Origin: an uncultured Methylococcaceae bacterium
Lineage (GTDB): Bacteria; Pseudomonadota; Gammaproteobacteria; Methylococcales; Methylomonadaceae
Length of the DNA: 64,000 bases
Reading direction: 5' to 3'
Assembly: GCA_903945605.1 (NCBI GenBank)
Contig: CAJAWH010000056.1
Coordinates: 1 to 64,000, forward strand
Shown here: piece by piece, positions 1 through 8,582 of the stretch
How positions within the stretch are numbered: the stretch's first letter is position 1
Layout of the letters: each line of letters begins with the position of its first letter
Notes under the pieces: generated by a model
Told to the model about the DNA's origin: nothing
Seen by the model: only the letters and a program-made list of their open reading frames with translations
Database searches by the model: none
Program-made: the position numbers and the translations under genes

Positions 1-66
1 TCCATTGCCATGCCCGCTTTGGAGGCTTTGCAGGGGATTGATGCAGCTTTGGAACGGTTGGGGTGA
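1..66 (+). CDS. C-terminal tail of an unidentified protein (partial, cut by window edge)
   Basis: An open frame runs from the first base to a TGA at 64-66 and encodes 21 residues ending in ALERLG. It precedes the DUF262 gene by about 60 bases on the same strand, so it may be the last gene of an upstream operon, possibly another defence gene. The tail is too short to assign a family. It could also be chance open frame. Confidence 0.35.
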   Translation, partial: SIAMPALEALQGIDAALERLG

Positions 67-125
67 TGCCTAATATAAACACATTAACAACGTTGTCAGT
101 CATTTAAATTTACAAGGATACCTTT

Positions 126-1829
126 ATGCAAGCAACAGCAACACCTTTAGTTCAATTATTTGGCGGTTATCAACAATTTACCATGCCCATCTTTCAGCGT
201 CCCTATAGCTGGCGAACGGATCACTGCAAAACCCTATTTGAAGATATTATAAGAATTGGACACACTCCAAATCCATCACAACATTTTATCGGTTCTGTAG
301 TGTATCTTCCGCAAGGTATGAATACAACTGGATTGATTCAGTATAGAGTAATTGATGGTCAACAACGGCTAACGACAGTTACTTTACTAGTTGCAGCCTT
401 GGTGGGTTTTTACAGAAATCAAGACAATCAAAATCGTGTTAATTTAAACAATTTAGGATTCAATGAACAATACTTAATAAACAATTACTTACTAAATGCT
501 GGCTTAAATCCAACACAGTACAAGCTGACACTAACTGGGTCTGATAGCTATGATTTAATTTGCCTATTAAATAATATTATTACTAATGTTCCATATATTG
601 GAAATGGCCAATCAAATATTAAAATTAATTATGATAATTTTGGTGGATGGATAACAATTCAAAATGTTATCCATATTTATAAAGGCTTAACTGATTTACA
701 TATAGTTAATGTAATGCTGGATAACAATGATAATCCGCAACTTATTTTTGAAAGCCTGAATAGTACAGGATTAGATTTAACACAAGCCGACCTAATCAGA
801 AATTTTGTGTTGATGGGGCAGCAAGCGGCTAACCAGATTTTGCTATATAATAATTATTGGCTTCCTATGGAAAGCAGCTTTGGAAACCATTATGAGAAAA
901 GCTTTAATTCTTTTGTTCGTGATTATTTGACCGTAGAAACGGGATATATTTCAAAGATTAATGCTGTCTACAAAGATTTCAAGCACTATGCCCATGGTAA
1001 GGGTACACAACAATTAGTAATAAATATTTATAAGTATTCAACGTACTATATAAATATAGCACTTGATCAAGAGCCTGACCCCAATTTAAAGAATGCTTTT
1101 AAACGCATTTCTCAACTCGATGTGAGAGCATGTTATCCATTTTTACTGAAAGTTTATGATGATTATAGTGCTGACGTAATAAATGCAGGTGATTTTGACA
1201 CAATAGTCTGCTTAGTTGAAAACTACATTTTCCGGCGTACCATTTGTGGCTTGCCTTCCAATAGCTTAAATAAAATTTTCGCTGATCTTTATGGTCAAGC
1301 TGACCCAATCAATGGAACTAACTATCTTCAGAGCATTAAGAATGCCTTTTCTGTCTTAAAAGACAATAAACGATTCCCTGATGATACTGAGTTCGAAACT
1401 TGCTTTATTACTATACCTGTTTATAACTTAAGCAGCTGTAGATATATGTTAGAGCGTCTTGAAAAACATGGCAATCAAATTTACGGTAATACTACAAACT
1501 GTTCAATTGAACATATTATGCCACAAACCCTAAACAGTGGCTGGCAACAAATGTTGGGTGCTAATTGGAAAAACGATCACGATAAATATATTCATAACAT
1601 TGGCAATCTAACATTAACAGGCACTAGTGCTAATGCTGCATTAGGTAATATATCTTTTTCAAACAAACAAGCATTCATTCCAGATGGTTTTGATAGATCG
1701 CCGTTCAGATTAACTTATGATTATTTTTCATTACGAAGCAGTCATATTCAAAATTGGAATGCTACATACATAGAACAACGAGCTAACATACTGTCTAAAA
1801 GAGCATTAACAATTTGGTTCGGACCTTAA
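126..1829 (+). CDS. DUF262 and DUF1524 (HNH-like) protein, GmrSD-type restriction/defence family
   Basis: Predicted DNA-targeting nuclease of 567 residues. The N-terminal DUF262 domain shows PIFQRPYSW (residues 21-29) and the hallmark IDGQQR loop (about 76-81), which in this superfamily binds and hydrolyses nucleotide. The C-terminal DUF1524 part shows IEHIMPQ (461-467) followed by HNIGNLTLTG (from 490), the His-Asn core of an HNH-like nuclease. The family includes GmrSD, a type IV enzyme acting on modified DNA, and SspE, so defence is inferred from family and not shown here. Composition is strongly AT-rich with codons such as AAT, ATA and TTA, unlike the genes to the right, which suggests recent transfer. 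The start is an ATG shortly after an ACAAGGA-like ribosome site. Confidence 0.88.
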   Translation: MQATATPLVQLFGGYQQFTMPIFQRPYSWRTDHCKTLFEDIIRIGHTPNPSQHFIGSVVYLPQGMNTTGLIQYRVIDGQQRLTTVTLLVAALVGFYRNQDNQNRVNLNNLGFNEQYLINNYLLNAGLNPTQYKLTLTGSDSYDLICLLNNIITNVPYIGNGQSNIKINYDNFGGWITIQNVIHIYKGLTDLHIVNVMLDNNDNPQLIFESLNSTGLDLTQADLIRNFVLMGQQAANQILLYNNYWLPMESSFGNHYEKSFNSFVRDYLTVETGYISKINAVYKDFKHYAHGKGTQQLVINIYKYSTYYINIALDQEPDPNLKNAFKRISQLDVRACYPFLLKVYDDYSADVINAGDFDTIVCLVENYIFRRTICGLPSNSLNKIFADLYGQADPINGTNYLQSIKNAFSVLKDNKRFPDDTEFETCFITIPVYNLSSCRYMLERLEKHGNQIYGNTTNCSIEHIMPQTLNSGWQQMLGANWKNDHDKYIHNIGNLTLTGTSANAALGNISFSNKQAFIPDGFDRSPFRLTYDYFSLRSSHIQNWNATYIEQRANILSKRALTIWFGP

Positions 1830-1932
1830 TAGTACATTGCTAAGCAAATAATACACAAAAGTGGCCGCACGATAACCGTAACAGCGGCACAATACGCTGG
1901 CACTATGCGGCCTACCGATTGCGTGTATCCGA

Positions 1933-1956
1933 TATAAAGCCAAGGCTTGGCTTATA
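1933..1956 (-). terminator. Short hairpin downstream of the Nudix gene
   Basis: Inverted arms TATAA-GCCAAG and CTTGGC-TTATA with a one-base bulge lie just past the Nudix stop codon. No long T-run follows, so this is a weak terminator candidate for the minus-strand ogt-xerD-lpxA-nudix operon. Confidence 0.35.
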
Positions 1957-1966
1957 GTCGGCATGC

Positions 1967-2455
1967 TCACGACAAAACATAATCAGTGGCAGCACCATCT
2001 GCATCTTGCAAGCCTGCCTGCCCGTCCATGCCCAATTGGCTAGCCCGTTGGATAATCTCGGCCAGCCCCGGCACTAGCGGGTAATGCGCCAATTGCGCCA
2101 AGGCCACCCAGGCCGATTCGGTAACATCGGTGGCGGCAATCAAGTCAAGGTGGTTAGCATCGGTCAGGCGGGCCAGAAAGTCGATGATGACATAATGGAA
2201 GCCTTCGCTGCGCCGCTCCACCACGGCGATTATGCCCGCCAACTCGACAGCCAGCCCCGTTTCTTCCCTAACTTCGCGGCGGCACGCTTCAGCCAAGCTT
2301 TCATTGGCTTGTTGTTTGCCGCCGGGTATGGACCACCAACCTGCTGCAGGTGGTTGTCCGCGTTTGATCAACAAGACTTTGCCTTGCGGGTCAAAAACGA
2401 CGGCAGCCACGCCAATGGCAGGGATGGGTGGCGGGTTGTGGTCGGTGTCCGGCAT
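1967..2455 (-). CDS. Nudix hydrolase (ADP-ribose pyrophosphatase-like)
   Basis: A 162-residue Nudix protein. The Nudix box (GX5EX7REUXEEXGU) is complete at residues 46-68, with Glu64 and Glu65 placed to bind the catalytic Mg2+. The sequence before it (VLLIKRGQPPAAGWWSIPGG) matches the housekeeping class that hydrolyses nucleoside diphosphate derivatives such as ADP-ribose. The true substrate cannot be read from sequence. The start lies 3 bases after the lpxA-like stop, so it is the last gene of the ogt-xerD-lpxA-nudix operon. The final 20 or so residues are not conserved-looking and may be variable. Confidence 0.9.
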   Translation of the reverse strand: MPDTDHNPPPIPAIGVAAVVFDPQGKVLLIKRGQPPAAGWWSIPGGKQQANESLAEACRREVREETGLAVELAGIIAVVERRSEGFHYVIIDFLARLTDANHLDLIAATDVTESAWVALAQLAHYPLVPGLAEIIQRASQLGMDGQAGLQDADGAATDYVLS

Positions 2456-2458
2456 ATA

Positions 2459-3232
2459 TCAGTCCGCCAATTCAATAAAACCATGCAAGCCGCGTTTGGA
2501 TTTTACCGCCAGCCAGTCTTTCAATAATTTAAGCTCTTCGGTTTCTTCAAGGCCATCCAAACTTTTGCGTTTTTTCAACAAGCGGAATGCTGCTTGTAAA
2601 ATATTGTAACGTTCGCCGATAACCCCTGCCCGTCTGAGGCCGATGGTGTTCAAGCGGTAATGTTTGGCGGGACGGCCGCCAATCAGCATGAAGGGGATGA
2701 CATCCATGTTAAGGCCGGTGGTGCCTTGCACAATGGCAAACGAACCGATCCGGCAAAATTGGTGGGCCACCACGGCCCCGCCCATAAACACTTTGTCACC
2801 TACTTCGACATGACCGCCAATGGCGACATTGTTGGCAAAGATGGTTTGGTTACCCACTATGCAATCATGGGCGACGTGGCTGTTGTTCATAAAAAAACAA
2901 CCCGAGCCAATACGGGTTTCGCCGTGTTCTTTAGAGGCGCGGTGTGCGGTGAAGCCTTCCCTAAAAACGTTGTTGTCACCAATACGCAACGATGACGGGG
3001 TTTCTGGCTTAAAGCCAGTGTCTTGCGGCAGGCCACCCAATACCGCATGGGGATGCAGGATGTTGCCGTTGCCCATAATGACGTGGCTATGGACAACCGC
3101 ATGGGCGCCGACTTGGCAATGGTCGCCCAGTACAGCGCCGGATTCTAGCACGGCAAACGGCCCGACGGTGGTGTGTTCGCCCAAGGTCACGTCAGGGGCG
3201 ATATAAGCGGTGGGGTGGATGAGTGGGGTCAT
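2459..3232 (-). CDS. lpxA: Acyl-ACP-UDP-N-acetylglucosamine O-acyltransferase-like protein (LpxA family)
   Basis: A 257-residue left-handed beta-helix acyltransferase, close to the usual 262 residues of LpxA, which adds 3-hydroxyacyl chains to UDP-GlcNAc at the start of lipid A synthesis. Hexapeptide repeats fill residues 1-180. NNSHVAHDC (116-124) holds the catalytic His122. I chose the ATG at 3232, two bases after the xerD stop; the open frame runs upstream but that part is xerD in another frame. The usual REFVTINRGT-type segment reads REGFTAHRAS here (91-100), and the gene is not in an lpxD-fabZ-lpxA-lpxB cluster. It may therefore be a divergent second copy with another acyl or sugar preference. 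Confidence 0.85.
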   Translation of the reverse strand: MTPLIHPTAYIAPDVTLGEHTTVGPFAVLESGAVLGDHCQVGAHAVVHSHVIMGNGNILHPHAVLGGLPQDTGFKPETPSSLRIGDNNVFREGFTAHRASKEHGETRIGSGCFFMNNSHVAHDCIVGNQTIFANNVAIGGHVEVGDKVFMGGAVVAHQFCRIGSFAIVQGTTGLNMDVIPFMLIGGRPAKHYRLNTIGLRRAGVIGERYNILQAAFRLLKKRKSLDGLEETEELKLLKDWLAVKSKRGLHGFIELAD

Positions 3233-3234
3233 GA

Positions 3235-4122
3235 TTAGCCTCGTGGGTGAAATTGTGAGTGTAAATCTTTTAGGCGTTCGCGGGCAATGTGGGTGTAAAT
3301 TTGGGTGCTGGACAGGTCGGCATGGCCCAACAGCAATTGTACTACGCGCAAGTCCGCACCGTGGTTGAGCAGGTGGGTGGCGAAAGCGTGCCGTAGGGTG
3401 TGCGGCGACAGGTTTTTGGTAATACCGGCCTTTTTGGCGTAGCGTTTGATGATGTGCCAAAATGCTTGGCGGGTCATGGCGCCGCCCCTGCGGGTGACAA
3501 ACAAGTAATCGCTGTGCCGTTCGCCCAAGATGATGCCACGGGCTTGGCTGAGGTAGCGTTCCAACCACGCTATAGCTTCTTCACCCACCGGCACCAAGCG
3601 TTCTTTATTGCCTTTGCCGGTGATTCTGACTAAGCCTTGGCGGACACTGACCTGGGAAAATTGCAGGTTGACCAGTTCTGACACGCGCAATCCGGTGGCA
3701 TAGAGCATTTCTAGCATGGTTTTGTCGCGGATGCCCAAATGATGGGATTGTTCCGGCGCGTCCAGCAATAATTCCACGTCTTGCTCTGACAGAGATATGG
3801 GCAGGGGCTTGCCGAGTTTTGGCGATTCTATCAGGGCGGTGGGGTCAATCTTGATAAGGTTTTCGCGGATCAGGTAGCCATAAAAACTACGCAAGCATGA
3901 CAATAGGCGGGCGGAGGAACGGCTGCTGATGCCTGTTTTGACACGGCTGCCCAGAAATTCGACCAAGGTGGCGTAATCGGCTTCGGGCAGGGAGCGGGTG
4001 TTGAGCCACTGGGCAAAAATCCTGAGGTCGCTGCCATAGGCGGACAGGGTGTTTTGGCTTAGCCCCTGTTCCATCCATAGCGCATCAAGGAATTGGTCGA
4101 TCAGGTCGGTGGCGGCGCTCAT
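3235..4122 (-). CDS. xerD: Site-specific tyrosine recombinase XerD
   Basis: Tyrosine recombinase of 295 residues that with XerC resolves chromosome dimers at dif. The N-terminal SAM-like core-binding domain covers about 1-100 and the catalytic domain about 110-290. The catalytic set is visible as Arg146 (ATGLRVSEL), Lys170 (TGKGNKE), His241 and Arg244 (HTLRHAFATH), His267 (LLGHADL) and nucleophile Tyr276 (TQIYTH). Length and the C-terminal ending in FHPRG fit XerD better than XerC, and a separate XerC lies at 61737. The start codon overlaps the ogt stop (ATGA), which indicates translational coupling. Confidence 0.95.
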   Translation of the reverse strand: MSAATDLIDQFLDALWMEQGLSQNTLSAYGSDLRIFAQWLNTRSLPEADYATLVEFLGSRVKTGISSRSSARLLSCLRSFYGYLIRENLIKIDPTALIESPKLGKPLPISLSEQDVELLLDAPEQSHHLGIRDKTMLEMLYATGLRVSELVNLQFSQVSVRQGLVRITGKGNKERLVPVGEEAIAWLERYLSQARGIILGERHSDYLFVTRRGGAMTRQAFWHIIKRYAKKAGITKNLSPHTLRHAFATHLLNHGADLRVVQLLLGHADLSSTQIYTHIARERLKDLHSQFHPRG

Positions 4123-4649
4123 GCTTTGCTGCTTATAGCTAGATTAAAGCTTGCTTCATAAGCCAGTAGGCGGGCTTTTATGGCCATTAAGGCACCCGTT
4201 GTTTGCCCGCAATAGCCACCTGGGCCGTGAGCGGCAACGACGCGATGGCAGGGGATGAACAACGGGTAGGGGTTGTCCCGGCAAGCATTGCCGACGGGGC
4301 GGGCGGCGGAGCCTATCTGGCTGGCTAGGGCGGCGTAACTGAGGGTTTCACCAAGGGCGGTGGCGCTGAGTTGCTGCCAAACCTTGCGTCGATAGCTGCT
4401 GCCTTGTTCCAGTAAGGTGATGGTAAAGATTGTGTGTGGGTTTTGCCAATAGCTTGACAATAATTGTTGCAGCGGATGGTTGGCTGTTGGGGCTAATGCC
4501 GTGCTTGCATCAGTTGGGCTGATGAGCCAATCGGCACGGGTGATGGTGTTGTTGCTCATGGTCACCAGCAAATCGCCAGCGGGGGTGTTGAGTGTCAACA
4601 GGTTTTCTGGGCCGGCGCAGTGTGTGGTCCATTGGATGACGAAGGGCAT
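4119..4649 (-). CDS. ogt: Methylated-DNA-protein-cysteine S-methyltransferase (Ogt/MGMT)
   Basis: Suicide repair protein that removes O6-alkyl groups from guanine. The acceptor Cys134 sits in the canonical IPCHRV, followed by GPGGYCGQ. The preceding RPVGNACRDNP is also typical of the family. I chose the ATG at 4649 (176 residues), which begins just before the N-terminal beta domain; an upstream in-frame ATG at 4727 would add 26 residues of poor quality. Neither start has a clear Shine-Dalgarno site. It leads the operon with xerD, lpxA-like and nudix. Confidence 0.9.
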   Translation of the reverse strand: MPFVIQWTTHCAGPENLLTLNTPAGDLLVTMSNNTITRADWLISPTDASTALAPTANHPLQQLLSSYWQNPHTIFTITLLEQGSSYRRKVWQQLSATALGETLSYAALASQIGSAARPVGNACRDNPYPLFIPCHRVVAAHGPGGYCGQTTGALMAIKARLLAYEASFNLAISSKA

Positions 4650-4795
4650 GGGGGGCGGTGTTATCAGTAATCGGTTGTGCTTATTATACGAAACCCGCAC
4701 CGGATAGGCCTGGATTGTTTTTACCACAGAACACTGTTGCCCGGCATTCCGCCAAGCTTCTTACAAGCCCTATTGCTGTCGGCAAAAAAACGCCC

Positions 4796-4830
4796 AAAAA
4801 AAGGGCTGATGGCAATATGCCATCAGCCCT
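4796..4830 (-). terminator. Rho-independent terminator of nhaD
   Basis: A perfect 12-bp stem (AGGGCTGATGGC with GCCATCAGCCCT, 5-base loop) lies about 45 bases past the nhaD stop. On the minus strand it is followed at once by a run of seven T, then by a GGGCG and a second T-run, as expected for an intrinsic terminator. Confidence 0.9.
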
Positions 4831-4874
4831 GATTGTGTTACTCGCCTAGGCGGTCAAAACCGCCGCCGCGCCTA

Positions 4875-6236
4875 TCAACCATTAATGAGGTAATGGACAA
4901 AAATACTGCCTGCATAACCGGCAGCAATAGCGGGAGTCCATTTCAAATGGCTAAAGAAGGTGTATTTGTGGTTGGATTGGCCCATTAAAGCCACACCCGC
5001 CGCAGAACCCACCGACAATAACGAACCACCCACACCGGCAGTCAAGGTCACCAACAACCATTGGTACAAGTCCATATCCAAGCCCATGTTCAAAACCGCG
5101 AACATGACGGGGATATTGTCAACAATGGCAGAAATCAAACCGACCATGATGTTGGCGGTAGTGGCGCCTAAGCCGTCGTACATGGCACCGGACAATAATT
5201 CCAAATAGCCAATGTAACCCAAACCGCCCACGGCAAACACCACACCAAAGAAGAACAACAACGTGTCCCATTCCGCATGCATGACCCGGGCGAAAATATC
5301 AAAACCTTCTTCGCCAGCTGGGGTATGGTTTTTCTTGATGTAATAGCCAAACAGCATCAACGCCGACAAGCCCACCATCATACCCATGAAAGGCGGCAAA
5401 TGCAGGGCTTGCTTAAAGCTGACCGCAGTGGCGATAGTCAACAGAAACATCACACAGATTTGAATGGCGCCGGGCTTTAATTGCACGGCTTCTTCACTGG
5501 TTTCTTTGGGCTGCTCATTAGGCACGGCAAAATACATGATCGCCGCCGGAATGGCGTAGTTGGCTACGGAAGGTATGAACAATTTGAAGAAATCAAAGAA
5601 TTCGGCATAACCCGCTTGCCAAACCATCAAAGTGGTGATGTCGCCGAACGGACAGAATGCACCGCCCGCATTGGCGGCAACCACCAAGTTGACAAAACCG
5701 ATGCTGACAAATTTTTCATTGTCGGCGCCCACTGCCAATACAACTGCACCCACCAATAGCGCGGCGGTCAGGTTGTCGGCGACCGCAGACAAGAAGAATG
5801 TGATGATGCCAGTGATCAAAAACAATTGGCGGTAGCCAAACTGCCTTCTGACCAACCAAGAACGCAGCGCCTCAAACACATTGCGCTCAGCCATACTGTT
5901 GATGTAGGTCATGGCCACCAACAAAAACAGCATCAGTTCGGCATATTCTTTCAGGTCATGCTCGAACGCCTCATGCATTTGTTCGGTTGGCACGCCTTTT
6001 TGCGATGCCAAGATAGAAGCATGTGCCCAGATAATACCCGCCGCCAAAATCACCGGCTTGGATTTACGCATGTGGGTAAATTCTTCAGTCATCACAAACG
6101 CATAGGCAATGACAAAAATCAGCACGGTGAAAATACCCCGCTCTGTCCCGGTCATATCCAGTGTTTCAAGCCCTTCGGCCATTGCTACGCCCGGCGCTAG
6201 CACGGCCAATAACAATACAAACAGAAAACGAACCAC
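4875..6236 (-). CDS. nhaD: Na+/H+ antiporter NhaD type
   Basis: Inner-membrane sodium/proton antiporter of 453 residues in the ArsB/NhaD (ion transporter) superfamily. A signal-like hydrophobic N-terminus ends in VAMAEG (about residue 20), then roughly 11-12 membrane segments follow. Family-typical stretches are FVMTEEFTHMRKSKP near residue 50 and SAVADNLTAALLVGA near 155, and a second polar half-site (AIVDNIPVMFAVL) near 365. It would export Na+ for pH and salt balance. It is monocistronic, with a strong terminator, and is divergent from the sulfite reductase gene. Confidence 0.92.
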   Translation of the reverse strand: MVRFLFVLLLAVLAPGVAMAEGLETLDMTGTERGIFTVLIFVIAYAFVMTEEFTHMRKSKPVILAAGIIWAHASILASQKGVPTEQMHEAFEHDLKEYAELMLFLLVAMTYINSMAERNVFEALRSWLVRRQFGYRQLFLITGIITFFLSAVADNLTAALLVGAVVLAVGADNEKFVSIGFVNLVVAANAGGAFCPFGDITTLMVWQAGYAEFFDFFKLFIPSVANYAIPAAIMYFAVPNEQPKETSEEAVQLKPGAIQICVMFLLTIATAVSFKQALHLPPFMGMMVGLSALMLFGYYIKKNHTPAGEEGFDIFARVMHAEWDTLLFFFGVVFAVGGLGYIGYLELLSGAMYDGLGATTANIMVGLISAIVDNIPVMFAVLNMGLDMDLYQWLLVTLTAGVGGSLLSVGSAAGVALMGQSNHKYTFFSHLKWTPAIAAGYAGSIFVHYLING

Positions 6237-6391
6237 AATATCCCCCTAAACCTTTTAATAGTTAAAAAAACTGTTATGAAAAATTCAAACGAACAATAGT
6301 ATCCCAACTAATAAATTTTGTCATTTTAAGTAGCTGAGTATATGATTGAGCATCGATATTATTGGCCCTAAAAAAACACACACACTTCTGC
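6237..6391. promoter_or_regulatory. Divergent promoter region between nhaD and the sulfite reductase gene
   Basis: AT-rich 155-base spacer separating two divergently transcribed genes, so it must hold both promoters. TATGAT-like and TAAATTTTG stretches are present, but no pair of -35/-10 boxes is convincing enough to assign. Confidence 0.4.
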
Positions 6392-8044
6392 ATGTACCAG
6401 TATAACCTTATAGACCAAACCCTTGTTGATCAACGGGTAGCCCAGTTCAGACGACAAACCGAACAATACTTGAACGGCGAGCTGACGGAAGACCAATTCC
6501 GCGCTTTGCGCCTACGCAACGGCCTGTATGTCCAAATCCACGCGCCCATGTTGCGGGTCGCCGTGCCTTATGGCTTGCTCAGTGCCCAACAGTTGCGCAA
6601 ACTGGCGCATATCGCCCGCACCTATGATAAAAGCTATTGCCATTTGACCACAAGGCAAAATGTCCAATTCAATTGGCCCAAGTTGGAGCAAGTGCCCGAT
6701 ATTCTGGCAGAATTGGCCACCGTTCAGATGCACGCCATACAAACCAGCGGCAACTGTATGCGCAACACCACCACCGACCCCCTTGCCGGTGTCTGTATCG
6801 ACGAAATTGAAGACCCACGCCCCTATTGCGAGCTGATCCGCCAATGGACTACCTTGCACCCTGAGTTTGATTATTTGCCCAGGAAATTTAAAATTGCCGT
6901 CAGTGGTGCAGCCAATGACCGTGCCGCCACCCAATTCCATGACATTGGTGTGCATCTGGTCAAAAATGACGCGGGCGACATTGGTTTTAGCATTTTAGTC
7001 GGCGGTGGCCTAGGCCGGACACCGGTTATCGGACAAGTGATGCGCCCCTATTTGGAGAAAAAACACCTGCTGTCGTATCTGGAGGCCATTCTCAGGATTT
7101 ATAATCTGTTTGGCAGGCGCGACAACAAATACAAGGCCCGTATCAAAATATTGGTGAAAGAAACCGGCCTTGACAGCTTTACTGAAATGGTCGAAGCGGA
7201 ATGGCAGCTGATCAAAGACGGCATGGAATTGGACGAACAGCGTATCAGCGAGATAAAAGGGCATTTTACCGCACCGGATTACGACCCCAGCGCACCACAA
7301 GACAGCAGCCTTGCCCAGCAGCAAGCGCAACACCCTGCCTTTGCCACTTGGTACAAACACAACACCACCGACCACAAAATACCCGGCTACCGTGCCGTAT
7401 ACCTGTCTGTAAAAGCACCGGATGTGCCACCGGGCGACCTGACTGACAGCCAACTGGAGGCTATTGCCGATTTGGCGGAACGTTACAGCTTTGGCGAAGT
7501 ACGCAGCACACACCGCCAGAACTTGGTTTTTGCCGATGTCAAACAAGCTGATCTGTTTGCCTTGTGGCAACAACTGGACGCTTTACACTTGGCAACCGCC
7601 AACATCGGCACCGCCACCGACATTATTTGCTGCCCCGGACTGGATTTTTGTTCACTTGCCAATGCCGGTTCAATTGGCATCACCAAAGAAATCAACGCAG
7701 CACTGGATAACATGGACTACCTGCATGACATTGGTGATGTAAAAATCAACATTTCCGGCTGCATGAACGGCTGTGCCCACCAAAGTGTCGGGCATATCGG
7801 TATTCTGGGGGTCGATAAAAAAGGCACTGAGTGGTACCAAATCACTTTGGGCGGTTCTTCCGAAAACGAGGCCGCCATTGGTGAACGCCTAGGGCCTGCC
7901 GTGGCTAAGGATGAAGTGACCCAAGCAATCACCACTATTTTGGCGGTCTATGTCGAGCAACGCCAAGAAGAAGAATCTTTCTTGGCTATGGTACAACGCG
8001 TGGGCATCGACCCATTTAAGGAGCAGGTTTATGCAACTCATTAA
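6392..8044 (+). CDS. cysI: Nitrite/sulfite reductase hemoprotein (assimilatory sulfite reductase, CysI-like)
   Basis: Siroheme/[4Fe-4S] reductase that takes sulfite to sulfide with six electrons. The 550-residue protein has two ferredoxin-like half domains (about 50-115 and 335-405), each followed by a siroheme domain. The cluster and siroheme cysteines are Cys414-X5-Cys420 and Cys457-X3-Cys461 (SGCMNGCAH). The partner DUF934 gene overlaps its 3' end, a pairing known for assimilatory sulfite reductase and making nitrite reductase less likely. I chose the ATG at 6392; an in-frame TTG at 6362 would add ten unconserved residues. No CysJ flavoprotein is nearby, so ferredoxin or a distant reductase may supply electrons. 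Confidence 0.88.
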   Translation: MYQYNLIDQTLVDQRVAQFRRQTEQYLNGELTEDQFRALRLRNGLYVQIHAPMLRVAVPYGLLSAQQLRKLAHIARTYDKSYCHLTTRQNVQFNWPKLEQVPDILAELATVQMHAIQTSGNCMRNTTTDPLAGVCIDEIEDPRPYCELIRQWTTLHPEFDYLPRKFKIAVSGAANDRAATQFHDIGVHLVKNDAGDIGFSILVGGGLGRTPVIGQVMRPYLEKKHLLSYLEAILRIYNLFGRRDNKYKARIKILVKETGLDSFTEMVEAEWQLIKDGMELDEQRISEIKGHFTAPDYDPSAPQDSSLAQQQAQHPAFATWYKHNTTDHKIPGYRAVYLSVKAPDVPPGDLTDSQLEAIADLAERYSFGEVRSTHRQNLVFADVKQADLFALWQQLDALHLATANIGTATDIICCPGLDFCSLANAGSIGITKEINAALDNMDYLHDIGDVKINISGCMNGCAHQSVGHIGILGVDKKGTEWYQITLGGSSENEAAIGERLGPAVAKDEVTQAITTILAVYVEQRQEEESFLAMVQRVGIDPFKEQVYATH

Positions 8045-8486
8045 AAACAAAACAGTCACTGACGACAACTGGAATTTTATCAGCGATGGCGCCGCATTGG
8101 ACAAGGGCGATATTTGCGTCAGCCTGGCACGATGGCAACAAATCAAGCCTGAGTTGCTCAGCCATACCGGTAAGCTAGGGGTGCGGATTGGCCCTGCCGA
8201 TAGTGTTGCCGAGCTTGCCGACGACCTGCCCAAGCTTGATTTGATTGAACTGGATTTCCCTGACTTTGCCGATGGCAGGCTGTTTTCCCATGCCTGGCTA
8301 TTGCGCGGACGTTACGGCTTTAAGGGCGAATTGCGGGCAACCGGACACTTTATGCCCGACCAAGTGTTTTACTTGTCACGGGTGGGCATTGATGCCTTTA
8401 AACCGGCAGACAGCGCTTATTTGCCTAAAGTGCTTGAGAATTTGCACGATTTTACGGTCAATTACCAGCAGTCGATAGTGAATTGA
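8031..8486 (+). CDS. DUF934 protein, probable sulfite-reduction accessory protein
   Basis: A 151-residue protein of family DUF934, which sits beside sulfite reductase genes in many proteobacteria and is annotated as probably involved in sulfite reduction. No catalytic motif is known. The segment LRGRYGFKGELRATGHFMPD is the family signature (about 90-110). The ATG at 8031 follows AAGGAG (8018-8023) and overlaps the cysI stop by 14 bases, so the two are translationally coupled. A longer frame begins at 7950 but lies entirely inside cysI. Confidence 0.85.
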   Translation: MQLIKNKTVTDDNWNFISDGAALDKGDICVSLARWQQIKPELLSHTGKLGVRIGPADSVAELADDLPKLDLIELDFPDFADGRLFSHAWLLRGRYGFKGELRATGHFMPDQVFYLSRVGIDAFKPADSAYLPKVLENLHDFTVNYQQSIVN

Positions 8487-8582
8487 CGGACAGTGCGGCG
8501 GGTAACCAACTGTCAGCTGATATGGCCCAAAGGGCGATTTCTCCATAGACACCTGCAAGACACACATGCAAGACACGCCAGA

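Noticed and set aside
2887-3102. Frame inside lpxA on the same strand, and several plus-strand frames between 2084 and 3206
   Set aside because: They are shadow frames of the intact Nudix and LpxA-like genes.
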